Shown in pieces: positions 16,113 through 24,197 of a DNA stretch of 48,822 nucleotides. Source of the DNA: an uncultured Thiodictyon sp. (GTDB taxonomy: Bacteria; Pseudomonadota; Gammaproteobacteria; Chromatiales; Chromatiaceae); assembly GCF_903946935.1 (NCBI RefSeq), contig NZ_CAJAXH010000058.1:1-48822 (forward strand). Reading direction: 5' to 3'. Within the stretch, counting starts at the first letter, position 1; every line of letters starts with the position of its first letter. The notes beneath the pieces are model-generated. The model saw only the letters and a program-made list of their open reading frames with translations. It did no database searches and was not told the DNA's origin. Both the position numbers and the translations under genes were made by a program.

Positions 16113-16165
16113 GCGCGCGGTGAGCTCGGCTGGCCGCAACGACGAACGAGAAGGGGACATCCGCA

Positions 16166-18211
16166 ATGCAACTCGACGACCTGGACAGGAAAGCGGCGAC
16201 CGCCTTCGAGGGCTATGTCGTGCGCAAAGACCTGGTCCGCACCTTCAGCCGGCAGTTCCCGGTCCCTACCTATGTCGTGGAGTTCCTGCTCGGTCGCTAT
16301 TGCGCGACCATCGACGAGGCGGAGATTCAAGAGGGGTTGGACATCGTCCAGCGGCAACTCGGCTCCCGCACGGTGAAGGCGGGGGAGGAAGAACTGTTCA
16401 AGGCGCGTGCACGCGAGTCGGGGTCGGTCAAAATCATCGACATCGTCACGGCACGTCTGGACGCGAAGACCGACTCCTATGTCGCGACCTTGCCCAGCCT
16501 GCGGCTGACGGATGTCCGGCTGACGCCGGAAATGGTCACGGACAACGAACGGATGCTGACGGGCGGCTTCTACGCCGAGATTACGCTAAGTTATGACGCC
16601 TCGATCGCGCAGGAAAAGGGCGGGCGGCCCTTTGGCGTCGACGCTCTTCGCGCCATCCAGTTGTCCAAGCGCGAGGTTTTGGACCTGCTGGCTAAGGGAC
16701 GACAGGGCTTTTCCACATCAGAATGGCGCGACCTGTTACTGCGCAGCGTCGGTTTCGAGCCGGGCACCCTGTCCGAGCGGGCCAAAGATGCCCTGCTGCT
16801 GCGCATGGTGCCGTTCGTGGAGCGCAACTACAACATGGTCGAGCTCGGCCCGCGCGGCACCGGCAAGTCGCACCTGTTCCAGCAGGTATCACCCTATGCC
16901 CACCTGATTTCGGGCGGCAAGGCGACAGTGGCCCGCATGTTCGTCAACAACTCCACCGGCCAACGCGGCCTGGTGTGTCAGTACGACGTGGTCTGCTTCG
17001 ACGAGGTGTCGGGCGTCTCCTTCGACCAGAAGGACGGGGTCAACATCATGAAGGGCTACATGGAGAGTGGCGAGTTCTCGCGCGGCAAGGAGAGCATCCG
17101 CGCTGACGGTTCGGTGGTCATGGTGGGTAACTTCGAGGTGGACGTGGAGCACCAGCAACGCATCGGCCACCTGTTCGGTCCGCTGCCGCCCGAGATGCGC
17201 AACGACACCGCCTTCATGGACCGCATCCACTGTTTCTTGCCGGGCTGGGACCTGCCCAAGCTGAACCCGGGCCTCTTTACCGAGCACTTCGGTCTGGTGA
17301 GCGATTTCCTGTCGGAGTGTTTCACCCAACTGCGCAACCGCAGTCGCGTGTCGGTGCTGCAGGGGCGCGTGTTCTGGGGCGGTGCCCTGTCCGGCCGCGA
17401 CATCAATGGCGTCAACAAGACGGTCAGCGGCCTGCTCAAGTTGCTGCAACCGGATGCCGGCACGCCGGTCAGCGATGAGGACCTGGAGTGGGCGGTGCGC
17501 CTCGCCCTGGAGGTGCGCCGCCGCGTCAAAGAACAGCAGAAGCGCATTGGCGCCGCCGAGTTCCGCAACACACACTTCAGCTACACGATGGGCGCCGAGG
17601 GTGTCGAGAAGTTCGTGTCGACGCCGGAGCTGCAAAGCCCGGGTGGGATCGGCGATGAGCCCCTGGAGTGCGGTCAGATCTGGACCCTGAGCCCCGGCGG
17701 GCAGGACGAGCATCCGGGCATCTTCCGGCTGGAGGTGACCGAAGGGCCGGGCAGCGGGGTGCGGGTGTTGAACAACCCGGTGCCGCCGGCGTTCAAGGAG
17801 TCGATCCGGTGTGCCGAGCAGAACCTTTACGCCCGCTCGCAACAGCTGGTCGGCGACCGGGACCCGCGCGCCCATGAGTTCTCGGTGCAACTGCGTGGCT
17901 TCGACGCCGCGAAGACCGGCGCCAAGACCGCCGTGGCGGCCTTGATCGCGCTGTCGAGCGCACTGCTGAAGAAGTCGGTCCGCGGCGGACTGGTGGTCGT
18001 CGGCGAGGTGACGCTCGGCGGCTCCATCGAGCCGATTGACAATGCGGTGACGCTGGCCGAGTTGGCGGTCGAGAAAGGCGCCAAGTCGCTGCTCCTGCCG
18101 GTCGCGTGCCGCCGGCAGCTGTTCGACCTGTCGGACGAGATGGCCACGAAGCTCGACATCGAGTTTTATCAGGACGGGCGGGACGCGCTGCTCAAGGCGT
18201 TGGTGGACTGA
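16166..18211 (+). CDS. brxL: BREX AAA+ protein BrxL
   Basis: BrxL (681 residues), the AAA+ ATPase with a Lon-like C-terminal domain that acts in phage exclusion in type 1 BREX. It opens with the family's QLDDLDRKAATAFEGYVVRKDLV region, has Walker A GPRGTGKSH at about 228-236 and Walker B VVCFDEVSGV at about 276-285, and ends in a Lon-like fold (GGLVVVGEVTLGGSIEPID). In that domain the segment aligning with Lon's DGPSAG reads TGAKTA (about 584-589), so the protease serine seems to be replaced by Lys. This suggests it is not a Ser/Lys protease. An AAGGGG ribosome-binding site precedes the ATG. It is the last gene of the BREX cluster. Confidence 0.92.
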   Translation: MQLDDLDRKAATAFEGYVVRKDLVRTFSRQFPVPTYVVEFLLGRYCATIDEAEIQEGLDIVQRQLGSRTVKAGEEELFKARARESGSVKIIDIVTARLDAKTDSYVATLPSLRLTDVRLTPEMVTDNERMLTGGFYAEITLSYDASIAQEKGGRPFGVDALRAIQLSKREVLDLLAKGRQGFSTSEWRDLLLRSVGFEPGTLSERAKDALLLRMVPFVERNYNMVELGPRGTGKSHLFQQVSPYAHLISGGKATVARMFVNNSTGQRGLVCQYDVVCFDEVSGVSFDQKDGVNIMKGYMESGEFSRGKESIRADGSVVMVGNFEVDVEHQQRIGHLFGPLPPEMRNDTAFMDRIHCFLPGWDLPKLNPGLFTEHFGLVSDFLSECFTQLRNRSRVSVLQGRVFWGGALSGRDINGVNKTVSGLLKLLQPDAGTPVSDEDLEWAVRLALEVRRRVKEQQKRIGAAEFRNTHFSYTMGAEGVEKFVSTPELQSPGGIGDEPLECGQIWTLSPGGQDEHPGIFRLEVTEGPGSGVRVLNNPVPPAFKESIRCAEQNLYARSQQLVGDRDPRAHEFSVQLRGFDAAKTGAKTAVAALIALSSALLKKSVRGGLVVVGEVTLGGSIEPIDNAVTLAELAVEKGAKSLLLPVACRRQLFDLSDEMATKLDIEFYQDGRDALLKALVD

Positions 18212-18329
18212 AGGCCAGTTGGTTGCGAAGAGGGAACTGTCCGTTGCAATGGCGTTAGGTAATAGCCTTGGGCCATTGCTGCCGCTATGCAGTTAGTTCG
18301 TTATCAAATGTTTTCAGAAAAATTGATTC

Positions 18330-18656
18330 TCAACGATTTCTGGCCAATTTCTTTGTTCGTGAGATTTGGTAAGCTCGAACGTCTGGTGAGAGCGGGTTAG
18401 TGTTTGGAAGGCGGAGATGGGTTAGTGAAACCACAACAGCGACTTTTGCTTGATCCATTATCTTTAGAGTGCAACAAATACCACCCTCATCACCCATATA
18501 CATCACGTCGGTAATTTCTATACCAGTATGGGGTGAAATGTTTATCGAACTGGTGCGCAGGGTACGTATAAGCACGTCCGTCGCCATTACGGGAATGGGC
18601 AAATGCGCTTTCAATTTCTGCATTAACGTTGTCACTTGCTTAGGATTATCAATCAT
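18330..18656 (-). CDS. Hypothetical protein, 108 residues
   Basis: Not recognised as a named family. It is a small soluble protein with mixed secondary structure: KQVTTLMQKLKAHLPIPV, then DVMYMGDEGGICCTL and VVVSLTHLRL, ending in a basic tail (RTKKLARNR). It reads like a real compact domain rather than a shadow frame, because hydrophobic strands alternate sensibly and the opposite-strand frame gives nothing coherent. It lies in an AT-richer stretch between brxL and rlpA, on the opposite strand to both, which suggests acquisition with the defence island. The ribosome-binding site is weak. Confidence 0.5.
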   Translation of the reverse strand: MIDNPKQVTTLMQKLKAHLPIPVMATDVLIRTLRTSSINISPHTGIEITDVMYMGDEGGICCTLKIMDQAKVAVVVSLTHLRLPNTNPLSPDVRAYQISRTKKLARNR

Positions 18657-19018
18657 ATTGCTTGATGTAGAGATCTACGTGCATAAAGTGGTTTAGGAAG
18701 AGGTCTGTCTAAGCTCGCTGAATCTGTTCTTAAAACAGATGTCCGTGTTGCGGGCTCTAGACAGAATCTGCCAAGTGCTTAAATAGTAAGGGCTGGCTTC
18801 CATTCTCACACGATCGGTTACCTGAGCTGCTTTTCGTGTGCAGCATCAGAAAGATTAGGCCACGAACACAGCGTTGTCAATCTAGCGGAAAGGTTTTTCC
18901 GGCATTCACCGCGCACAAAGACCGCTGAAAACGCTCCAGGTCGTATTAGAAGGACCAAGGGATACTGGTGGCTCAACGCCCACAGCGGCGTCGATCATAA
19001 TTCTGGCCAGCGGCGTGC

Positions 19019-19069
19019 GTAGTCAGGGCTTCCAGCCCTGACGGTGTCAGGCCAAGATGGCCTGACTAC
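19019..19069 (+). repeat. REP pair, short form, upstream of rlpA
   Basis: A 51-base copy of the GTAG-headed REP pair, nearly identical to the one at 16062, including part of the left flank (GGCCAGC...GCGTAGTC). It sits in the 627-base non-coding stretch 18657-19283. The rest of that stretch is AT-richer up to about 18900 and shows no convincing gene, RNA or clear promoter. Confidence 0.88.
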
Positions 19070-19283
19070 GCACCCGGCGAGCCGTCAGCCCCGTCGATGA
19101 GCGGTTGTGCAAAACGAGTCATAGCGTCCGCTGTCCATGTCGACGGCGCGGTTTTCCGCACATTAGGGGTTTTCATCACTAGGGATTTCCCTTAGTATCC
19201 GCCCATCCGCAAACGACTAGCCGACTTCCCACCCCCGTTACCCGGGCAGGAGGGGGTAGGGCGGTCCAGATAAACGGTTGGCA

Positions 19284-19703
19284 ATGTTGAAAAAAACCCT
19301 GATCATGTCCGCTCTGGCGGCATCCATCCTCGGCGCTGGAGTCGAGGCACACGCAAGTTTCTTTCAGGAACAGTCAGCCGCCTCCCAGGCCGGGAAGGCA
19401 TCCTACTACGCCGATAGTTTCAACGGGCGGCGCACCGCCAGCGGTGCCCGCTATGACCGTAACGTCCTCAGCGCGGCCCATCGCACACTGCCCCTCGGCA
19501 CCCAGGTGCGGGTCACCGATGTGGGCTCCGGCGACAGTGTGGTGGTGAAGATCAACGACCGCGGTCCCTTCGTCCGGGGGCGCGTCATCGACCTGTCGCG
19601 CGCCGCGGCCTGCGAGATCGGACTCACCCGCAAGGGCGTGGCCGAGGTCCGGCTGGAGGTCCTGAACACGTCCCGGTCCCTTACCCTGGCGGACCTGTTT
19701 TGA
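19284..19703 (+). CDS. rlpA: RlpA-like double-psi beta-barrel protein
   Basis: A secreted 139-residue RlpA-family protein. RlpA proteins act on peptidoglycan at the septum (lytic transglycosylase) or as rare lipoproteins. Residues 1-24 (MLKKTLIMSALAASILGAGV...AHA) are a signal peptide without a lipobox cysteine. The remainder is one double-psi barrel: GKASYYADSFNGRRTASG, LPLGTQVRVTDVGSG, and VKINDRGPFVRGRVIDLS, which carries the conserved catalytic-type Asp. There is no SPOR domain, so it is a minimal form. An in-frame TTG at 19278 is an alternative start, but the ATG gives the better signal peptide. No strong ribosome-binding site is seen. Confidence 0.85.
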   Translation: MLKKTLIMSALAASILGAGVEAHASFFQEQSAASQAGKASYYADSFNGRRTASGARYDRNVLSAAHRTLPLGTQVRVTDVGSGDSVVVKINDRGPFVRGRVIDLSRAAACEIGLTRKGVAEVRLEVLNTSRSLTLADLF

Positions 19704-19735
19704 CGACTTGACGGGGTAAGGCGGCCCGGCGGCGG

Positions 19736-20377
19736 TCACGCAATGCCCAGCAGCTTGTGCGTTTGCAGTCCCAGCCGCCAGCGTGGATGCGCCTGGCAGT
19801 AGGCGATGGCCAGCGCGGTGTTGGCCGCCAGCTGCGGGCCGTCCATCGGCTGGAGAAAAAAGTGCCGGAAGGCCAGCCCAGTGAAACGCTCCGGCGGTGC
19901 CTCCGATTGCGGATAGACCAGCTTGAGCTCATCGCCGGCCAGGCGCCGCAAGGGTGCCGCCGCCTTCGGGCTGACGCAGACCCAGTCGATGCCGGGCGGG
20001 GCCGGCTGGGTGCCGTTGGTCTCAACCGCGATCTCGAAGCCGCGCGCGTGTAGTGCCGCGATGAGCGGTGGGTCCAATTGCAGCAGGGGCTCACCGCCGG
20101 TGCAAACCACATAGGGCGTGCCGCCGGGTGCGGCATCCGCCGGCCAGGCGGCCTGGATGCGCTCGGCGAGTGCGACGGCGTCCGGGAAGTGCCCGCCCCC
20201 GGGGCCGTCGGTCCCGCGGAAGTCGGTATCGCAGAAGGTGCAGACCGCCGCTGCCCGGTCCTGCTGCCGGCCAGACCACAGGTTGCAGCCCGCAAACCGA
20301 CAGAACACGGCGGCGCGTCCGGTGCGCGCGCCCTCGCCCTGCAGGGTGTAGAAGACCTCTTTGACGCTGTAGCTCAT
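19736..20377 (-). CDS. queE: 7-carboxy-7-deazaguanine synthase QueE
   Basis: Radical SAM enzyme converting 6-carboxy-tetrahydropterin to 7-carboxy-7-deazaguanine in queuosine/preQ0 synthesis. The 213-residue product opens with SYSVKEVFYTLQGEGARTGR. Iron-sulfur ligands are in CRFAGCNLW and VCTFCDTDFRGT: the usual three-cysteine motif is stretched by an insertion between the first and the remaining cysteines, as in the proteobacterial QueE type. CTGGEPLLQ and VETNGT follow, both expected for substrate and SAM binding. The ATG overlaps the stop of the upstream queD gene by four bases, so queC-queD-queE are coupled. Confidence 0.92.
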   Translation of the reverse strand: MSYSVKEVFYTLQGEGARTGRAAVFCRFAGCNLWSGRQQDRAAAVCTFCDTDFRGTDGPGGGHFPDAVALAERIQAAWPADAAPGGTPYVVCTGGEPLLQLDPPLIAALHARGFEIAVETNGTQPAPPGIDWVCVSPKAAAPLRRLAGDELKLVYPQSEAPPERFTGLAFRHFFLQPMDGPQLAANTALAIAYCQAHPRWRLGLQTHKLLGIA

Positions 20378-21468
20378 GCGGGCAGGGCCGGTCCCAGCTC
20401 GCCCCAGCACAGGCTCGCCCCGCAGCCGGGGGTCTCGTGCAGGTCGATGCGATCGAGTGCGGGCAGCGCAGTGCCGATCGTCTCGCGCATCCAGTGGGTC
20501 AGACTCCCGGGATCGGCGTCGCGCAGGCCCGGCAGGTCGTCGAGCCGATGATGGTCGAGCCGGTCGTAGACGGGCTTGAACAGGGCCTTTACGTCGCCGT
20601 AGTCCAGGGTCCACCCGAGCACCTCATCGAGCGGGGCGGTGAGGTGCAGGCGCAGCAGATAGCTGTGTCCGTGCAGGCGCCGCCGCGGGTCGCCCGCCGG
20701 GGCCGCGGTGAGGCGCAGGGCGCCCTCGAAGCGCTGCTCCTTCCAGATGCGGTAATGGGCGCCGTCATAATGACAGCCCGCGGTCGCGGTCTCGTAGACA
20801 CTGACCCAGGAGAGTGCCGGCAGGGTGGGCTTGAGTCGCTGCCAGATCCAGCGTGCCAGCCGTTCGCTGGTGGGATTGTCGAGCTCCGCGATGTCGTTTA
20901 AGCAACTGTAGTGCAGCTGCGCCTGGAGCGGTGCCCAGACGGCACCCAGGTCGTCAAAGTCCAGGCCCATGTCCAGGCCCGCCAGGTCCTGATTGGCGTG
21001 TAGGATCACCTCGAACCCATGGCCGTGCATGCGCCCGCACTGGTGGCCGGCGGGGACGTGCGGCAGTTGGTGGGCGGCCTCGAAGCGGAAGCGCCGCCAC
21101 AGGTGGCAGTGGTCCGCGCCGTCCAGGTCTGCGCCCTGGTCGCGGGTGCTCTGGACACCCACGGTCGCGATCCCGGGCACGTTGAGGTGTGCGCGGACCC
21201 AGCGGGCGAGATTCTCGTCGGTCGGGACCGGCAGTTGCTCGTTGAGGTCCCGGTAGTCGAGTGCGTCGACACAGGTGCTGAGTGCCGCGGTGAGTGTGCC
21301 GGTCTCCCCGCCCGGGAAGGGCGCCCAATCCGCCGGCAGCGCGGCCCGTACCCGGGCGAGGAAGCTGTGCCCATGCAGGCGTCGGGCACGGTGTCCGGCG
21401 GGGAGGATGGCGACCCGGCGGGCGGCCTCGAAGGGCGAGGCGGCGACGTGGATGAGCTGTGTATTCAT
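20374..21468 (-). CDS. queD: Triple-domain 6-carboxy-tetrahydropterin synthase (QueD-like)
   Basis: QueD makes 6-carboxy-tetrahydropterin from dihydroneopterin triphosphate. The usual enzyme is about 120 residues; this one is 364 and contains three PTPS units (about 3-115, 122-235, 239-360), each with an HGH motif (32-34, 148-150, 266-268). Unit 2 has the full zinc set (H133, H148, H150), catalytic Cys C144 and Glu E226, but its Asp-His pair is replaced (HYS at 186-188). Unit 3 keeps Asp-His (D305-H306) and E345 but lacks the first zinc His and the Cys. Unit 1 has lost nearly everything but HGH. In this family Cys and Asp-His meet across subunit interfaces, so units 2 and 3 could share one site. 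It starts one base after queC and overlaps queE. Confidence 0.9.
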   Translation of the reverse strand: MNTQLIHVAASPFEAARRVAILPAGHRARRLHGHSFLARVRAALPADWAPFPGGETGTLTAALSTCVDALDYRDLNEQLPVPTDENLARWVRAHLNVPGIATVGVQSTRDQGADLDGADHCHLWRRFRFEAAHQLPHVPAGHQCGRMHGHGFEVILHANQDLAGLDMGLDFDDLGAVWAPLQAQLHYSCLNDIAELDNPTSERLARWIWQRLKPTLPALSWVSVYETATAGCHYDGAHYRIWKEQRFEGALRLTAAPAGDPRRRLHGHSYLLRLHLTAPLDEVLGWTLDYGDVKALFKPVYDRLDHHRLDDLPGLRDADPGSLTHWMRETIGTALPALDRIDLHETPGCGASLCWGELGPALPA

Positions 21469-21469
21469 T

Positions 21470-22165
21470 TCAGGCGTTCCCAAAGCGGGCCGACAGGGGG
21501 TCCGCGACGCCGGCCTCGGCGAAGCCCTTGGCCCGCAATTGGCAGGAATCGCACTGGCCGCAGGGGCGGCCGTCCGGCCCCGGGTCATAACAACTGCTGG
21601 TGAGCCCATAGTCCACGCCGAGCGCGAGGCCCCGTTGGATGATCTGCGCCTTGGTGAGTGCAATCAGCGGCGTGTGAATCTTGAGGCGCTGGCGGCCCGC
21701 GACCCCGGCGGCGGTCGCCAGGTTGGCCATCTGCTCGTAGGCGGCGATGTACTCGGGCCGGCAGTCGGGGTAGCCGGAATAGTCGAGCGCGTTGACCCCG
21801 ATGAAGAGGTCGCTGGACCCCAGGACCTCCGCCCAGGCGAGCGCGAGGGAAAGGAACACCGTGTTGCGCGCCGGGACATAGGTGATGGGGATGCCCGCGC
21901 CCATGGCCGCCGGGTCGCGCCCCTTGGGCACGGCGATGTCCGCGGTGAGCGCCGAGCCGCCGAAGCGGCGCAGATCGATGTCGGCGATGACGTGCTCGGC
22001 CACGCCGAGCGCCTGCGCGACCCGCTGGGCGGACTCAAGCTCCACCAGATGGCGCTGGCCGTAGCGGAAGGACAGGGCGTAGGGCGTGAAGCCCTCGGCC
22101 TTGGCGATGGCCAGCACGGTGGTGGAGTCCAGGCCGCCACTCAGTAGGATGACTGCGTTTTTCAT
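21470..22165 (-). CDS. queC: 7-cyano-7-deazaguanine synthase QueC
   Basis: ATP-dependent enzyme that turns 7-carboxy-7-deazaguanine into preQ0. The 231-residue product has the N-type ATP pyrophosphatase loop [10 protein letters not shown] at residues 7-16 and the family motifs [26 protein letters not shown] and [17 protein letters not shown]. The C-terminal zinc cluster is SSCYD...[10 protein letters not shown] (four cysteines). The length is standard. It is the first gene of queC-queD-queE, separated from queD by one base. I see no preQ1 riboswitch in its 280-base upstream region, and that region shows no other recognisable element. Confidence 0.95.
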   Translation of the reverse strand: MKNAVILLSGGLDSTTVLAIAKAEGFTPYALSFRYGQRHLVELESAQRVAQALGVAEHVIADIDLRRFGGSALTADIAVPKGRDPAAMGAGIPITYVPARNTVFLSLALAWAEVLGSSDLFIGVNALDYSGYPDCRPEYIAAYEQMANLATAAGVAGRQRLKIHTPLIALTKAQIIQRGLALGVDYGLTSSCYDPGPDGRPCGQCDSCQLRAKGFAEAGVADPLSARFGNA

Positions 22166-22443
22166 GGGTTGATGTCAGGGAATGAGGTCGGGTCGGGGAA
22201 TTGGCGGCGATGGTCAGAACCCGGCGGGACTGGCCTACAAGCTGCCGGGGTGCATGTTGTGCTGGGGCCCAAGGCTTGAGTCTGGGCGGCGTGAGCGACT
22301 CGCCGTCAATGTTGAGTCTGTCAATGCGATATCGGTAGTACACTGCGCAAGACCCGGCAGGAGTCACGCGGTTTTGCGCTTGGCATCGGCGTTCTATCCC
22401 GCGCAGGCTACCACAGCATCCGATGTCGCCAGCTTCATCTTCT

Positions 22444-22944
22444 ATGACCTATCTGTTCGCACGCCTGCGCCATAAGGCAAGCACCTTTCGGCACCAACCC
22501 GTGTTTATCCGGGCTTGGGTGCTGCCGGTGTGGCTCCTCCTTGCCATCGGCAAGACGTTAATATTCATAGTTTCTTTCCGCCGTTTGGCCCCGCATTTGG
22601 GGCGCCGGTCGGCGATCGCGCCCTGGGTGCCGCTGCTCACTCCCGCCCAGGAGGGCCGTGCCCGACTCATCGGTTGCGTGGTGCGCCTGACGGCCAAGTA
22701 CACTCCCTGGGACTCCAACTGCTTCCCCCAGGCCATCGCCGCCCGTGTCCTGCTGGGGCTCTACGGCCTGCCCTATGTCCTGTACTTCGGCATGAGGCGC
22801 AACCCCCTTGAGCCGGCCGACATCAAGGCCCATGCCTGGGTCGTGGCCGGGCGGGTGCCCGTCACCGGCGGCAGCAGCTTCGGCCACTTCACCGTGGTCG
22901 GTTGCTTCGTCGCCCCACCCCTGGCCGGGGTACTGCGCTCTTGA
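22444..22944 (+). CDS. Orphan lasso-peptide B2-like transglutaminase-fold protein
   Basis: Matches the lasso peptide biosynthesis B2 family (Transglut_core3), cysteine proteases that remove the leader from lasso precursors. There is a hydrophobic N-terminal segment (AWVLPVWLLLAIGKTLIFIV). The catalytic Cys is in WDSNCFPQAIAAR and the His in IKAHAWVVAGRVPV. The length, about 166 residues, is normal for B2. No lasso cyclase, B1 recognition protein or precursor peptide is seen nearby, and the next gene is aroG on the opposite strand. It may therefore be an independent protease of the same fold. An upstream in-frame ATG at 22423 is possible; neither start has a good ribosome-binding site. Confidence 0.72.
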   Translation: MTYLFARLRHKASTFRHQPVFIRAWVLPVWLLLAIGKTLIFIVSFRRLAPHLGRRSAIAPWVPLLTPAQEGRARLIGCVVRLTAKYTPWDSNCFPQAIAARVLLGLYGLPYVLYFGMRRNPLEPADIKAHAWVVAGRVPVTGGSSFGHFTVVGCFVAPPLAGVLRS

Positions 22945-22979
22945 AACCGCTGCGCGGCTGCTGGGGCAATTGCCGCACG

Positions 22980-24047
22980 TCAGACCAGGCGCCGGTCTGC
23001 CGAGGGGGCCTGTAAGGCGGCATGGGCCTCGCGGATCATCCGCTCGGTGGTCGGCCAGTCGATGCAGCCATCGGTGATGGAACAGCCGTAACGCAGTTGC
23101 GCGTGATCGGCCGGGATCGCTTGCTTGCCGGGCTCGATGAAGCTCTCCACCATCATGCCGACGATTGAGCGATTGCCGACCCGGATCTGGTTGACACAGT
23201 CGAGCATCACCAGCGGTTGGAGTTCCGGCCGTTTGAAGCTGTTGGCGTGTGAACAGTCGATGACGAGATTGGCCGGCAACCCGGCCTTGGTCAGTGACTC
23301 CTCGGCCATGGCCACGCTCACGGTGTCGTAGTTGGGGCGGTCGCCGCCGCGCAGCACCAGGTGGCCGTAACGATTGCCGCGGGTCCGCACGACGCTCGAC
23401 TTGCCCAGTGCGTTGATGCCCAGAAAGCTGTGCGGCTGGGCGGCCGAGAGGATGGCGTTGATTGCCGCATCGACCGAACCGTCGGTGCCGTTCTTGAACC
23501 CCACCGGGGTGGAGAGTCCGGAGGACATCTCCCGGTGGGTCTGGGATTCGGCGGTGCGCGCACCGATCGCCGTCCAGGCGATGAGGTCTCCCAGGTATTG
23601 GGGGGCGATCGGGTCGAGCGCCTCGGTCGCGGTGGGGAGCCCCAACTCGGTCACGTCCAAGAGGAACTGTCGCGCCCGCTCCATCCCTTCGGCGATGCAA
23701 AAGGTGTCGTTCAGATAGGGGTCGTTGATATAGCCCTTCCACCCGGTGGTGGTGCGGGGCTTTTCGAAATAGACCCGCATCACCAGCAGCAGGCGGTCGG
23801 CGACCGTGTCGGCCAGCCCCTTGAGCCGGTGTGCGTAGTCGAGACCGGCCGCCGGGTCATGGATCGAGCAGGGGCCGACGATGACAAAGCGGCGGGGGTC
23901 GCGCCGATCCAGGATCGCCTCCAGACTGGTGCGGCCGGACAACACGGTCGCTGCCGCCCGTTCGGAGAGTGGGACGGCGCGATGGACCTCGCGCGGCGAG
24001 GGCATCGGGTCGAAGCCGGCGATGTTGAGATTTTCGGTGCGTTGCAA
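22980..24047 (-). CDS. aroG: 3-deoxy-7-phosphoheptulonate synthase, class I
   Basis: First enzyme of the shikimate pathway, condensing phosphoenolpyruvate with erythrose 4-phosphate. The 355-residue product has the class I (AroFGH) motifs: FVIVGPCSIHD, MRVYFEKPRTTTGWKG, GLPTATEALDP, GARTAESQTHRE, SGLSTPVGFKNGTDG, IDCSHANSFK and the C-terminal SITDGCIDW. The apparent start is a TTG preceded by AGGT; the next in-frame ATG is at residue 15 and would trim the N-terminal region used for feedback regulation. It is monocistronic. Which amino acid inhibits it cannot be told from the sequence. Confidence 0.93.
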   Translation of the reverse strand: MQRTENLNIAGFDPMPSPREVHRAVPLSERAAATVLSGRTSLEAILDRRDPRRFVIVGPCSIHDPAAGLDYAHRLKGLADTVADRLLLVMRVYFEKPRTTTGWKGYINDPYLNDTFCIAEGMERARQFLLDVTELGLPTATEALDPIAPQYLGDLIAWTAIGARTAESQTHREMSSGLSTPVGFKNGTDGSVDAAINAILSAAQPHSFLGINALGKSSVVRTRGNRYGHLVLRGGDRPNYDTVSVAMAEESLTKAGLPANLVIDCSHANSFKRPELQPLVMLDCVNQIRVGNRSIVGMMVESFIEPGKQAIPADHAQLRYGCSITDGCIDWPTTERMIREAHAALQAPSADRRLV

Positions 24048-24094
24048 GAGGTGTTACCTAGAGAATAGGAATGTGGCGAGCCGTTTGGTCCGCA

Positions 24095-24192
24095 CTGGGA
24101 GCGCCGCACCCCAGTGCGGACCGGCCTATCAGCAAAACGCGACGCCGTGGGCGATTGCGAGATCGCGCCGCACTGGGGTGCGGCGCTCCCAG
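24095..24192. repeat. Large inverted repeat (second REP/MITE family)
   Basis: A 25-base perfect inverted repeat, CTGGGAGCGCCGCACCCCAG... at 24095-24119 with its complement at 24168-24192, around a 48-base centre. Each arm also contains a small internal hairpin (CCGCACTGGGGTGCGG type). It fills the gap between aroG and the exonuclease gene and looks like a dispersed non-autonomous repeat; it may also act as a terminator for the exonuclease transcript. Confidence 0.8.
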
Positions 24193-24197
24193 CGGAC

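Noticed and set aside
22166-22443. preQ1 riboswitch before queC, or a lasso precursor before the B2-like gene
   Set aside because: No preQ1-type stem with A-rich tail is visible on the minus strand, and no short frame has a lasso-like core with a ring-closing acid.
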